A DNA stretch of 37,162 nucleotides from UBA1140 sp964573285 (GCA_964573285.1 CAZNJD010000065.1:1-37162); one strand, 5' to 3'; positions 7,443 to 16,591 are shown, counted from the stretch's first letter. Notes: generated by a model not told the origin, from the sequence alone. A program made the numbers and translations.

Positions 7443-7937
7443 TTATACCTCATTTCCTACTATCTCTTGATTGGCAAATGAAATAAGTCCACCTGCGTCA
7501 ACCAACTTCTGCATAAATTCAGGAATTGGAGTAAATTTATATATTTTGGCTTGTGTGATATTTATCACTTCACCTTTTGCCATATCAATTTTGACTCTAT
7601 CACCTTCATTTATCTCATTAGCTTCTGGCAATTCAAATATAGGAAGTCCCATATTAAAAGCATTTCTATAGAAAATTCGTGCAAATGTTGGAGCAATAAT
7701 TGCTGAAATACCTGCTGATTTTAGTGCAATAGGAGCATGTTCACGACTACTCCCACAACCAAAATTTTCACCTGCTACAATAATATCACCTTCACTCATT
7801 TTACTAACAAATGCTGGGTCTGCATCTTCCATAACATGCTTTGCCAATTCACTTGGCTCACTAGTATTTAAATATCTCGCTGCGATAATCAAATCTGTAT
7901 CTATATTATCACCAAATTTCCAAACTTTACCTTGCAA
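7443..7937 (-). CDS. leuD: 3-isopropylmalate dehydratase small subunit
   Basis: 164 residues, the small (swivel) subunit that works with LeuC to isomerise 2- to 3-isopropylmalate. Motifs: KFGDNIDTDLIIAARYL at the N-terminus and NFGCGSSREHAPIALK, the substrate-binding loop of aconitase-type small subunits. The start is a TTG at 7937, with AAAGGA six bases upstream and an in-frame stop just before it; no in-frame ATG exists there. It is the short LeuD type (about 160-170 residues) found in archaea and Campylobacterota. First gene of the leuDB pair. Confidence 0.95.
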   Translation of the reverse strand: MQGKVWKFGDNIDTDLIIAARYLNTSEPSELAKHVMEDADPAFVSKMSEGDIIVAGENFGCGSSREHAPIALKSAGISAIIAPTFARIFYRNAFNMGLPIFELPEANEINEGDRVKIDMAKGEVINITQAKIYKFTPIPEFMQKLVDAGGLISFANQEIVGNEV

Positions 7938-8002
7938 ATCCCATCCTTTAGATTAGGTTATACCTATTTTTATATGTCGAATTATAGCCAAGTTGTGTTA
8001 AA

Positions 8003-8824
8003 CTATCTATTATAGTTTTCTATTATGGCAATCGTTTGAACAATCTTACCATTATCATAAATCTTTAATTTTTCAGCATTAATAGCTCTACCGTTATTAT
8101 CAAGTTCAAAAACTATTATCTGTAATATAGTTTGACACCTTTTAGGAATATCAAAATGTTTACTAATACCACTCATAAATCTCTGAATAGGTATTTTTTT
8201 GTCCATACCTATTACTTGGTCACGACACCCTGTTAAACCCACATCAGTAACAAAACAACATCCATCAGCAATAATCAAATCATCAGTTCCTACATGTGTA
8301 TGTGTTCCAAGTAGAGCAGAAACTCTACTTTTTAATATATGTAACATTGCTAGTTTCTCACTAGTAGCTTCAGCATGTATATCAACAATAATATGCTTTA
8401 CACCATCCTCTTTGAGGCGACTTACCACCTCATCCATTTTAATAAAAGGATTATCACACATAGGCATAGTATAATTTCCCATTACATTAATTACAACTAC
8501 TCTGTGGCTACAAATTTCTAACTCAATCCAACCTCTACCAGGACTTTTATCAGGATAATTTATTGGTCTAAGCAGAGGATAACTATCAAACATATCAAAT
8601 ATCTCTTTTTTATCCCAAGAGTGATTACCACCTGTCATAATATCAATTCCATAACCCAAAAGCTCATTAGCATTTTTTTTAGTAAGCCCAAAACCATGAG
8701 AAGCATTTTCATAATTTGCTATAACTAAATCTATACTGTATCTATCTTTAATATTTTGGAGATATTTTGCTATTATCTCTCGACCTGGTCGTCCTACTAT
8801 ATCACCTATAAATGCTATTTTCAC
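8003..8824 (-). CDS. ymdB: YmdB-type metallophosphoesterase (TIGR00282 family)
   Basis: 273 residues with the dinuclear-metal motifs of the YmdB family: GDIVGRPGRE at the N-terminus, NYENASHGFG, GGNHSWDK (the GNH motif), DIHAEATSEK, and GTHTHVGTDD (the GxHxH motif). Family members are cytoplasmic phosphodiesterases; Bacillus YmdB acts on 2',3'-cyclic nucleotides. The start is a GTG at 8824 with AAAGGA six bases upstream. Length matches the family. It is divergent from nfo. Confidence 0.93.
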   Translation of the reverse strand: MKIAFIGDIVGRPGREIIAKYLQNIKDRYSIDLVIANYENASHGFGLTKKNANELLGYGIDIMTGGNHSWDKKEIFDMFDSYPLLRPINYPDKSPGRGWIELEICSHRVVVINVMGNYTMPMCDNPFIKMDEVVSRLKEDGVKHIIVDIHAEATSEKLAMLHILKSRVSALLGTHTHVGTDDLIIADGCCFVTDVGLTGCRDQVIGMDKKIPIQRFMSGISKHFDIPKRCQTILQIIVFELDNNGRAINAEKLKIYDNGKIVQTIAIIENYNR

Positions 8825-8917
8825 AATTATCCTTTAAAGAGATAATTTTATCAAAATATTTTAGTTAAGAAGATAAATATAATTCTCAAAAACCTACAAA
8901 GAGTAAAAGAGTTAATA

Positions 8918-8926
8918 TGCTACAAT
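8918..8926 (+). promoter_or_regulatory. Extended -10 promoter of nfo
   Basis: TGCTACAAT fits the extended -10 pattern TGnTAnAAT. The predicted start is near 8933, which leaves GAGGA (8938-8942) as ribosome binding site for the ATG at 8952. An in-frame ATG at 8925 lies inside this box and is therefore unlikely to be used. Confidence 0.6.
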
Positions 8927-8951
8927 GGCTAAAAAACGAGGAATAAAATAT

Positions 8952-9839
8952 ATGAAATTTATAGGTGCTCATGTAAGCATAAGTGGTGGGGTTGATAATG
9001 CCCCACTAAATGCCATGAAAATAGGTGCAAAAGCATTTGCAATGTTTACTAAAAATCAAAGACAGTGGGTAGCCAAACCACTTGAAGATAAAATGATAGA
9101 GAGTTTCAAAGCAAATCTGAAAAAATCAGGGATATTGCCTAAACATATACTACCTCATGATAGTTATCTTATTAATCTAGGAAATCCTGAAATCCCAAAG
9201 CTTGAAAAATCACGAGAAGCATTTATAGATGAACTGAGACGATGTGACCAATTGGGTTTAGAACTACTCAATTTTCACCCAGGTAGCCATTTAGTTAAAG
9301 TAGGGAAAAAAGAGCCTAAGTATGCTGATAAAATCATAAAAGCAGAACTAGAGTGTTTGGATTTAATAGCAGAGTCTATGAATATTGCTATAGAAGCTAC
9401 CAAAGAGTTAAAAGTAAAATTAGTTATAGAAAATACAGCAGGACAAGGAACCAATTTAGGATATAAATTTGAACATTTAGCACATCTTATTAATAAAGTA
9501 AAGGATAAAAGCCGTGTTGGTGTATGTTTGGATACATGTCATACTTTTACAGCAGGATATGATTTAAGGACAAGAGAAACTTATACTACAACTATGGATG
9601 AGTTTGATAGAATAGTTGGCTTTGAATATCTATCAGGTATGCATATTAATGATTCCAAACCCAAATTAGGTAGTCGTGTAGATAGACATCACTCTTTAGG
9701 TCAAGGTGAACTTGGATGGGATACTTTTAGATTTATAATGAATGATAATAGAATGGATAATATCCCTTTGATTTTAGAGACTATTGATAATAGTATTTGG
9801 AGTAGAGAAATTCAAGATTTATATAATCTAATTGAGTAA
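8952..9839 (+). CDS. nfo: Endonuclease IV (AP endonuclease)
   Basis: 295 residues from the ATG at 8952. It cuts DNA 5' of abasic sites in base-excision repair. The protein starts at MKFIGAHVSISGG, the usual family start. Metal ligands are visible in NFHPGSH, VIENTAGQG, VCLDTCHTF, MHINDSK, RHHSLGQGELG and ILET, the trinuclear zinc set. A TIM-barrel protein of about 280-300 residues is normal. An ATG nine codons upstream is open but sits in the -10 box. Its last 12 bp overlap the end of the convergent galT gene. Confidence 0.96.
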   Translation: MKFIGAHVSISGGVDNAPLNAMKIGAKAFAMFTKNQRQWVAKPLEDKMIESFKANLKKSGILPKHILPHDSYLINLGNPEIPKLEKSREAFIDELRRCDQLGLELLNFHPGSHLVKVGKKEPKYADKIIKAELECLDLIAESMNIAIEATKELKVKLVIENTAGQGTNLGYKFEHLAHLINKVKDKSRVGVCLDTCHTFTAGYDLRTRETYTTTMDEFDRIVGFEYLSGMHINDSKPKLGSRVDRHHSLGQGELGWDTFRFIMNDNRMDNIPLILETIDNSIWSREIQDLYNLIE

Positions 9840-10838
9840 TTTATATTCATCTAAAACACTTTTGATAAATTCAGGTTCAGCAGGATTGATATACATTTCG
9901 TTCATTACCTCAAATCCTGCTAAATTGAAAATCCTTGGTCGAATACGAATATAAAATAGATGAAAATTTTCGATACTATCGAAAAAATCCTCTGTATCAA
10001 AATTTTTATTAATAGGTGGTTCGAAAAACTCAATATTGAAATCGAATTCACCTATCTCTTTGTAAAGTAATTCCATAGTTTTATGTGTTATAGAAGCCAA
10101 CTCTCCTAATCGTATATCATTAAAATTAGTAAATGAAAAAGAGTTATCTAATGTGCTAATCATCACTTCAAAAGGAAATAAAGAGGCATATGGCATAAAT
10201 GAGACAAAGTTTCTATTTTTAAATAATACTCTCTTATTATCCTCTATCTCCTCTTCTATCATATCCATTAGAAGTTTTCTCCCATGTGTTCTATAGTAAT
10301 CAAACTCTCGTTGAAGTAGCTCTTTTTTGGCAATAGGAAGTATAGGCATACCAATAATTTGTGAATGAGGATGAGACTGAGTAGCTCCTGCATTTAAACC
10401 ATGATTTTTAAAAATAGAGAGATATTTAATCCGACTATCTTTTTTCAAATCCTCAACTCTAGCTCTTATAGTTTTCAATAGATAAAAATATTTTTTTTCA
10501 CTAAATTCAAAAATACTAATATGTTTGGGTGTATCTACAATAACCTCATGCATCCCAAATCCACCAAAACTTTCAAAAAATCTTTCTCGTTTCGATTCAA
10601 ATTTTGTTTCTAAATTTAATGCTGTATATAGGTTAGGTACAACTCTAGTTAACCATCTACCATTCTCTTTTATTGAAAAAATCTCTTTGGTTGTTTTCTC
10701 CTCTCGCCCTGCACAAAAAGGACAACAGATTATATCTTCTTTGCTATAACTACAATCTTTATTGAGAGGTTTATGAAACCTCTCTGGAGCTATAATTACA
10801 TATTGATTATCAAACTTAGAGTATCTTATTTCAGACAT
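9828..10838 (-). CDS. galT: Galactose-1-phosphate uridylyltransferase
   Basis: 336 residues. It would transfer UMP between UDP-glucose and galactose 1-phosphate (Leloir pathway). The catalytic H-P-H motif with nearby Gln is present in QSHPHSQIIGMP, and the N-terminal zinc Cys pair in CCPFCAGRE. The C-terminal part, with FNIEFFEPP and FYIRIRPRIF, fits the GalT type found in thermophiles and Campylobacterota, where the sugar specificity is less certain. It overlaps the end of the GH57 gene upstream by 13 bp, so the two are co-transcribed. Together they suggest alpha-glucan or sugar-nucleotide metabolism rather than growth on galactose; that is inference. Confidence 0.9.
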   Translation of the reverse strand: MSEIRYSKFDNQYVIIAPERFHKPLNKDCSYSKEDIICCPFCAGREEKTTKEIFSIKENGRWLTRVVPNLYTALNLETKFESKRERFFESFGGFGMHEVIVDTPKHISIFEFSEKKYFYLLKTIRARVEDLKKDSRIKYLSIFKNHGLNAGATQSHPHSQIIGMPILPIAKKELLQREFDYYRTHGRKLLMDMIEEEIEDNKRVLFKNRNFVSFMPYASLFPFEVMISTLDNSFSFTNFNDIRLGELASITHKTMELLYKEIGEFDFNIEFFEPPINKNFDTEDFFDSIENFHLFYIRIRPRIFNLAGFEVMNEMYINPAEPEFIKSVLDEYKLLN

Positions 10839-12604
10839 AAAAACTTTCCTTTTAGTTCTAATTTATCGGTAAATAGTATCTCAAAACTTAGATTTATACC
10901 TTGGATAATAGTATCAAATCCTTTTTCACTTTGTGAAACTGTTTTAATAAGTTTATAATTTAATTTCATCTCTTGTTCAAACTCTATTATAATCTTTCGG
11001 TTTGTATAAACATCTTCTAATATAAACATATTATCTCGCAATTTATTTTGATTTTGAACAATCTCATTATTGAGTTTCAAATCATCATAATGTGCAAAAT
11101 GTAAGTTAATTTCCAATACATAACTATATGTTCCAGCAAAAATTAGACTATTTTGAAATCTAAAACCGTTATCTAAAATATTATAATCTTTTATCAATTC
11201 ATTTGTGCTAAAACAGCTGTGATTTATATTAAATATTTCATTAGAAAAGTTTTTTAAAATTTCATCTCTATCTTTGATTAAATCTATAAATGAAACTCTC
11301 TCATAATCATCAAAAACTAAATCATCCTTAACCTGATTGGAAATATCATATTGTATATTATGAATAGTCTCTATCTTACTATTATTACTGTCTATTATAG
11401 GGTTTAATATCTCTTTATGATAACCCTCTACTCTTCGTGTTAGTGTATTTTGAAAATTAAATCTCTTCTCTCTATCATCAAATTCAATGAGAGTACCACC
11501 CTTAGCTGAAAATCGAATAATAAGCTCTTTGGTTTTAGCTTTAAGTTGAGGGTAGCCTAATATCTCTATATCTTCTATATCTATTTTAATTTCAATCTCA
11601 TCTGAAGAGAAATCTTCACACTCAATTATATATTTATAAGCATTATCTCGTAAATTGGGTAAATATATCCCACCAAAAGCTCCATGCCAAAGTACATCAT
11701 TGGTTTGAGCTTTAAAAAGAGACTCATTTTGTAACTTTCGAAACTCCAACATTCGTTTATGAATACGATTTGACTCACTATATTTAGTAAAAAAATTTTT
11801 CCATTTCCCACCAGCCCACTCATTCATCTCTACATAAGAACTCTCTAATAGATATATAAGCCCAATAGAACTATTTTTTTGGTGATAATCATTGAAATGG
11901 ATAGTCTCTACTTCATCTATTGCTTGTTGTACAAAATTGTGTAACCAATTTTGACCATAAACCCACTCATTAGTCTTTGGCCATAATCCAAACTTCTCTA
12001 AATCATCAAAAATAATAGCTGTAGAGTATCTCTTGACTTCATCTATAGAGTCACTACTTTCTGCAAATGGTATCTTATATCGTAACTCCTTATTAATAGG
12101 GAAAATAGAGACCTTTTCTCCTCCATTTTCGCTAGTCCAATATCCTTCTATTTCATTTTGATGTACCTTATATATATGCTCATCATCTACAATTACATAC
12201 TCTACTCCACATGATTTAAGTGCAGATATAATTCCATCACTCCAAACTCTTTCTGTTAACCATAAACCTTTAGGAGTTTGAAAAAAATTTTTTTCTATAA
12301 ATTGTGTAAGTTTCATTATTTGATTAATCTGTGAAATTTCATCAATAGAGCTTAAAATTGGTTCATAATATCCACCTGTAAAAAACTCTATATTACACTT
12401 TTTGATATTTTCAAAAACGATAGGATAGTGAGTCTGTATATGCTCCAAAATCCACCCACTAGAGTGCAAAGCAAATTTGAACTTGGGATATTGACTCATT
12501 AATTCAAAAAATGGAGCATAACATAATTTGACTGCTTGTTCTATAGCAACTCCTAAATTATCAACGGGTTGGTGCATATGTACACCAAATAGTAGTTTAG
12601 TCAT
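10826..12604 (-). CDS. Glycoside hydrolase family 57 alpha-glucan enzyme
   Basis: 592 residues. The N-terminal GH57 barrel shows the five-motif pattern: VHMHQPVDN (motif 1, HQP), FFTGGYYEPILSS (motif 2), GLWLTERVW (motif 3, Glu as nucleophile), and FDDLEKFGLW (motif 4, Asp as acid/base). The region after about residue 330 resembles the beta-sandwich that follows the barrel in alpha-amylase and 4-alpha-glucanotransferase members. There is no signal peptide, so it acts on internal glucan such as glycogen. Amylase versus glucanotransferase cannot be decided from sequence. It forms an operon with galT. Confidence 0.9.
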   Translation of the reverse strand: MTKLLFGVHMHQPVDNLGVAIEQAVKLCYAPFFELMSQYPKFKFALHSSGWILEHIQTHYPIVFENIKKCNIEFFTGGYYEPILSSIDEISQINQIMKLTQFIEKNFFQTPKGLWLTERVWSDGIISALKSCGVEYVIVDDEHIYKVHQNEIEGYWTSENGGEKVSIFPINKELRYKIPFAESSDSIDEVKRYSTAIIFDDLEKFGLWPKTNEWVYGQNWLHNFVQQAIDEVETIHFNDYHQKNSSIGLIYLLESSYVEMNEWAGGKWKNFFTKYSESNRIHKRMLEFRKLQNESLFKAQTNDVLWHGAFGGIYLPNLRDNAYKYIIECEDFSSDEIEIKIDIEDIEILGYPQLKAKTKELIIRFSAKGGTLIEFDDREKRFNFQNTLTRRVEGYHKEILNPIIDSNNSKIETIHNIQYDISNQVKDDLVFDDYERVSFIDLIKDRDEILKNFSNEIFNINHSCFSTNELIKDYNILDNGFRFQNSLIFAGTYSYVLEINLHFAHYDDLKLNNEIVQNQNKLRDNMFILEDVYTNRKIIIEFEQEMKLNYKLIKTVSQSEKGFDTIIQGINLSFEILFTDKLELKGKFLCLK

Positions 12605-12695
12605 TTCTTTCCTTGATTATTAAAGTTATAACGAATATTCACACTATAAGTATAATTTATTCAAAATAAAATATTTGTTTATACTATAAATCTAT

Positions 12696-12724
12696 TTAAA
12701 ATATCATTTATGATATATTTTAAA
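12696..12724. promoter_or_regulatory. Inverted repeat upstream of the PilJ-like gene
   Basis: TTAAAATATCAT is mirrored by ATGATATATTTTAA with a 2-base insertion in the second arm. It lies 36-64 bp before the ATG at 12760, where an operator could sit. In such AT-rich DNA a chance match is possible. Confidence 0.3.
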
Positions 12725-12759
12725 TGTGAGTTAAACCACAATAAAAAAAAAGGAAGAAT

Positions 12760-13569
12760 ATGACAAAACTATTATCAATCATCGCTATTGGAGCATGTTT
12801 ATCAATAAGTTCATTGTATGCAAATGACGCAACAGTTATTAACCTAGCAGGAAAACAGAGAATGTTAACTCAAAAAATGAGTAAAGAGGCTCTATTTGTT
12901 ACAAAAGGTATTGATGCAGACAAAAACAAAGAGGCTCTATCTAAGACAGAAGAACTATTTGATAAAACTCTAACTGGTTTAATAAATGGTGACAAAGATT
13001 TAGATTTGCCAAAGAATGAAAACAAAGAGATTGTAACTCAACTAAATAAGGTTAGTGAACTTTGGAAATCATTCAAAACAAGTATTGATAAAGTAGTAGC
13101 AGGAAAAAGTGATAAAGCAACACTTGAAGCAATTGCAAAAGAGAATTTACCACTATTAAAAAATATGAACCAAGCTGTAGGAATGTTTGCAAAAGCAAGT
13201 GGTTCTAAATTGAGTCCAGAGGTAGCAAAAACACTTAATCGTGCAGGAAAACAGAGAATGTTAACTCAAAAAATGACTAAAGAGTTACTTTTGGTTGCTA
13301 ATGGGATTAATGTAGATGAAAATAAAGCTAATGCAAAAAAAACAGGTGAACTTTTTGAATCTACTCTAAAAGATTTAACTGATAAATGTAAAAATGATGA
13401 AATCAAAAAACAGTTAGGTGTTGTAGCTAAACTATGGAGTGAGTATAAGACTATTATAGAAAAAGCTGATGTAAGTGATGCTTCATTAAAAAAAGCAGAA
13501 GAGTTAAATATCCCTCTACTTAAAAACATGAATAAAGCTGTTAAAATGTATGAGGCTAATGCTAAATAA
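12760..13569 (+). CDS. Secreted tandem PilJ/NarX-like sensor-domain protein
   Basis: 269 residues with a signal peptide (about residues 1-21, ending SSLYA) and no other membrane span, so it is predicted to be soluble in the periplasm. It contains two copies of a PilJ N-terminal-like domain: residues 28-145 open with INLAGKQRMLTQKMSKE, and residues 159-269 with LNRAGKQRMLTQKMTKE. Both end in the same way (PLLKNMNQAV and PLLKNMNKAV). The I-N-x-A-G-x-x-R-M core resembles the P-box of NarX/NarQ that binds nitrate; the key Arg would be residues 34 and 166. Each copy is probably a helical hairpin, so the two could form a four-helix bundle in one chain. There is no kinase or chemotaxis output domain. 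It lies next to nirS/nor/nos, so nitrate or nitrite is a plausible ligand; this is inference. Confidence 0.8.
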   Translation: MTKLLSIIAIGACLSISSLYANDATVINLAGKQRMLTQKMSKEALFVTKGIDADKNKEALSKTEELFDKTLTGLINGDKDLDLPKNENKEIVTQLNKVSELWKSFKTSIDKVVAGKSDKATLEAIAKENLPLLKNMNQAVGMFAKASGSKLSPEVAKTLNRAGKQRMLTQKMTKELLLVANGINVDENKANAKKTGELFESTLKDLTDKCKNDEIKKQLGVVAKLWSEYKTIIEKADVSDASLKKAEELNIPLLKNMNKAVKMYEANAK

Positions 13570-13585
13570 TTTTAATTAAATTTTC

Positions 13586-13605
13586 CTCCTATCTTTTGAT
13601 AGGAG
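13586..13605. terminator. Hairpin between convergent genes
   Basis: CTCCTATC (13586-13593), a TTTT loop and GATAGGAG (13598-13605) form a perfect 8-bp stem, followed on the plus strand by AAAAAGTTTTT. It lies between the PilJ-like gene and the convergent pentahaem cytochrome gene and could act in both directions. Confidence 0.7.
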
Positions 13606-13631
13606 AAAAAGTTTTTATAAATAGCTAATTT

Positions 13632-14750
13632 CTATCTAACTACAATTGAAACTTCTTTAATCACAAAAGCTTTCTTAAATTTATTATCTTTTAAATCTAT
13701 TATTGATTGACAATCTCTTTTTGCAAATCTAACAAACATAGTAGCTTTGATTATATCACCTTTTTTAAGAGGTATGTTTTTGTAAGTTACACTTTTACTT
13801 TTATAAGCATTCAAATTGGTCATATCTGTGCTATATGAGTTTGCTGGTATAATTACTCTTTTGCCACTTTTATCATAAAATCTATACTCAAAAAATAGCT
13901 CTTTATCCTCTTTTGGGTCATTTTTATAATTTTTCCATATCTCTTTATTATCTTCTATAACTTTAACTTCCAAATATTTTACACGAGATGGTTGAATAAT
14001 TAATGGATGAGCCATTTTATTAGTTAATTTTATAGTTATAGTATCTTTTGAAGTAGAGATATTTATATCCACCCCTTTAGCTCTAAACTTTTTATCATGA
14101 ATTCCCAAAAATTTATGACTAGCATGTTGTCCACGAGAGCGTTTATCCATCTTTTCTGCACCACCACTGATTTCAGGCATATGACACTCTATACATTTAA
14201 TACTTGTCTGTTTATCACTCATCGCTCGAAATATGGTTACATTATTATCATTGAGTTTATGTGAATGACATCCTATACATACTTTTTGTCCATAGACAGG
14301 GTTTTTACTAGATGAGTGTTTATCACTATCATCAGGATTTATTAATCTTCCATAAATTGTAGGTTTATAATTTTTGGCTTGTCTTGCTTTTATATTTATA
14401 TTATGTTTATGTGATTTTTTGACATAAGCTATAGTATGACAGAAGAAACAACTAACTCCATCTGTATGGGTTTTATTACTTTTATCAGGTCTAGCTATGC
14501 CTTCCACTAAATCTTTGAGATTATTTGCCATTGGCATATGACATATGGCACACTCATATTTTTTAGTACTAACTTTATCTGCTATCTTTTTATGAAGTTC
14601 ATCTGTGAAATAGCTTTGGCTATGTGCAGAGGTTTGATACTCTTCATATATCTTTTCATGACACTCATTACAGGCATGATTATCCAAATATTTATCTTTG
14701 GCATAGAGAGAAGAGATAAAAATTAAAAGAAAAAATAGAGATTTTTGCAT
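13632..14750 (-). CDS. Periplasmic pentahaem cytochrome c
   Basis: 372 residues with a signal peptide (ending SSLYA). Five CxxCH haem-binding motifs lie in the first half: CNECH, CAICH, CFFCH, CIGCH and CIECH. The arrangement resembles the cytochrome c554-like group (multihaem cytochromes with scattered His ligands). The last 170 or so residues have no haem motif and look beta-rich, perhaps a separate domain. It lies downstream of nirS but behind a hairpin terminator, with its own AGGAG ribosome binding site. The inferred role is periplasmic electron transfer or small nitrogen-compound chemistry linked to denitrification; the substrate is unknown. Confidence 0.85.
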   Translation of the reverse strand: MQKSLFFLLIFISSLYAKDKYLDNHACNECHEKIYEEYQTSAHSQSYFTDELHKKIADKVSTKKYECAICHMPMANNLKDLVEGIARPDKSNKTHTDGVSCFFCHTIAYVKKSHKHNINIKARQAKNYKPTIYGRLINPDDSDKHSSSKNPVYGQKVCIGCHSHKLNDNNVTIFRAMSDKQTSIKCIECHMPEISGGAEKMDKRSRGQHASHKFLGIHDKKFRAKGVDINISTSKDTITIKLTNKMAHPLIIQPSRVKYLEVKVIEDNKEIWKNYKNDPKEDKELFFEYRFYDKSGKRVIIPANSYSTDMTNLNAYKSKSVTYKNIPLKKGDIIKATMFVRFAKRDCQSIIDLKDNKFKKAFVIKEVSIVVR

Positions 14751-14849
14751 AGTCAGACTCCTATAAAATTTAGGGAAACCTACTCTGCAAGAGGAGGCAA
14801 TTCATCACAACAGAATAAGTTTCACTAAAAATTATACACAAGAAAAGGT

Positions 14850-14871
14850 GTGTGGGTAAAAATACCCACAC
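14850..14871 (-). terminator. Terminator of nirS
   Basis: GTGTGGGTA (14850-14858), an AAAA loop and TACCCACAC (14863-14871) form a perfect 9-bp stem 10 bp after the nirS stop codon. On the minus strand it is followed by CCTTTTCTT. Confidence 0.7.
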
Positions 14872-14881
14872 AAAGAGTTAA

Positions 14882-16591
14882 TTACGCACCTGGAACATGT
14901 TGTCTATGTTCAACAGAGTATGTAAATGTAGGTGTTGTTAAATTTTCAATATATTTAACAAACTTACCAGTTTCTGACTCATAGATACCAATTCTACCAG
15001 TTGTCCACTCTGAAATCATAGTCCATTTACCATGGTTTGCAGGTTCAGCATGAAGTAATCTTGGTTGAACAGGTTTTTTAACAGCAGCACCTAATTTAGT
15101 AGGCATTGGCAAGATTTTCTCTTTTCCAAATGCTTTTTCAACTACAGGTACTTTTGCATGTTGTGTTGCATCCCACTCTTGAAGTACTTTACCTGTTTTA
15201 GCATCTATTAGTTGACCTTTTTTCTTACCAACTTTGATAATTCTATCAGTCTTTAAAGTCTCTTTGTTAATCAAGTGAACTTCATTATATTTAGCAGGTT
15301 TACCAAGAACACAGTCAGACCAAATCCAAGGTGTATCTTCACCAGTTCCTACAAATAAACCACCACCTGCTGTTTTAACTTTTTTGACAATTTTCCAACT
15401 TGGAGATTCCCAAATAACAACTGAACCAAAGTTCATAGAGTTAGTAGCATTAAGTTGTTTACCTAGTTTTTTATTGAACCAAGATGAACCCTGACCTGGG
15501 TGTGGCTTGGATTTTTTACCAGTATGAACTTTTGCTGCTAGTTTTTTAGTTTTGAAATCAACTATACCCATTAAGTCACTTCCTTGAGAAGCTATCATAA
15601 AGTATCGTCCAAAATCTTTACCTTTGTTTTCATTTAGGAAACAATCATGTAAAATTTTACCAATATTTGGAATATCTCCAACAATTGGGAAATTAGGTTT
15701 AGAGTAATCTATAATATAAACATGTCCTGCATCTTTAAGAGCCATTGCAAAATACGGTCCATATGGAGTATCAGCAATACCAGCTACACGACTAGGTCCA
15801 ATTTGTCCATCTGGGTCAATTACACGGCTTGTATCATAAACTTTTAGTGGTTCAAGTGTTTTTGCATCACATAAAACTGCACCACCTGGATTATAGTTTC
15901 CAGCTAAGATATATTTACCATCTGGAGAAACTGCTAGTCCTCTTGACTCTTGACCTACTTGAACACTAGCAAGAGCAGGTTGACCAGGAGCTGCTATATC
16001 AAACATTGTAAGCTTACCTGAACGAGAGATAGAATAAGCATATCTTGGGTCATGTTTATTTGTTACAGTAACATGAACAGCAAATCCAGCTTTGTGTCGG
16101 CTAAGAACTTTTCCTGTTGTTGAATCAATAAAGTCAACCAAAGAAGCATCTCTTTCTGTTGCAAATGTAATATCTTTTACATCTTTTACATCAGCAGCTT
16201 TTGGATATTTTTTAGCTAATGCATCTCTATCAGCTAGTTTTGTCCATGATTTATGAACTTCATCAAAACTAAGTGTAAGCTCAACTGTATTTTTCCAATC
16301 CATTAGCCAATCAACCATACCTGTGGCATCATCTTTTGAAAAACTTGTATTCCATGCTGGCATAGCTGTATTTTCTCGACCATTCATAATAGTCTCAGCT
16401 AACATCTCTCTATTTTTCTTTTTAAGAGCTTTTGGTCGAAGGTCAGACCCAACACCACCTTGGTGAATAGGACCGTGACACCCTTGACACTCTTTTTCAA
16501 ATTTTTTAGCAAAATCCATACTAGATGTACCTGCCAATGCAAAACTTGCTGTTAATGCTGTCGCTGCTGCAATACTTAAAATCCTCTTCAT
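14882..16591 (-). CDS. nirS: Cytochrome cd1 nitrite reductase (NO-forming)
   Basis: 569 residues with a Sec signal peptide (about 1-20), acting in the periplasm to reduce nitrite to NO. The N-terminal cytochrome c domain has CQGCH at residues 35-39. The rest is the eight-bladed propeller that holds haem d1: the proximal His is expected in GFAVHVTV (H173), and the two active-site His in ILHDC (H315) and KPHPGQG (H364), equivalent to the FLHD and PHPG histidines of Pseudomonas NirS. Keeping both His favours NirS over the related NirN. A segment at about residues 455-515 appears longer than in Pseudomonas. Haem d1 synthesis genes are not in the window. It has an AAGGAGAGA ribosome binding site and is downstream of norCB. 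Confidence 0.93.
   Translation of the reverse strand: MKRILSIAAATALTASFALAGTSSMDFAKKFEKECQGCHGPIHQGGVGSDLRPKALKKKNREMLAETIMNGRENTAMPAWNTSFSKDDATGMVDWLMDWKNTVELTLSFDEVHKSWTKLADRDALAKKYPKAADVKDVKDITFATERDASLVDFIDSTTGKVLSRHKAGFAVHVTVTNKHDPRYAYSISRSGKLTMFDIAAPGQPALASVQVGQESRGLAVSPDGKYILAGNYNPGGAVLCDAKTLEPLKVYDTSRVIDPDGQIGPSRVAGIADTPYGPYFAMALKDAGHVYIIDYSKPNFPIVGDIPNIGKILHDCFLNENKGKDFGRYFMIASQGSDLMGIVDFKTKKLAAKVHTGKKSKPHPGQGSSWFNKKLGKQLNATNSMNFGSVVIWESPSWKIVKKVKTAGGGLFVGTGEDTPWIWSDCVLGKPAKYNEVHLINKETLKTDRIIKVGKKKGQLIDAKTGKVLQEWDATQHAKVPVVEKAFGKEKILPMPTKLGAAVKKPVQPRLLHAEPANHGKWTMISEWTTGRIGIYESETGKFVKYIENLTTPTFTYSVEHRQHVPGA

Noticed and set aside
8925..8951. Longer nfo start at ATG 8925
   Set aside because: This ATG is inside the extended -10 box, and the family normally starts at MKFIGAH with the ribosome binding site before 8952.
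14538..14726. Plus-strand open frame opposite the pentahaem cytochrome
   Set aside because: It is antisense to the signal peptide and first haem motifs of a well-supported gene.
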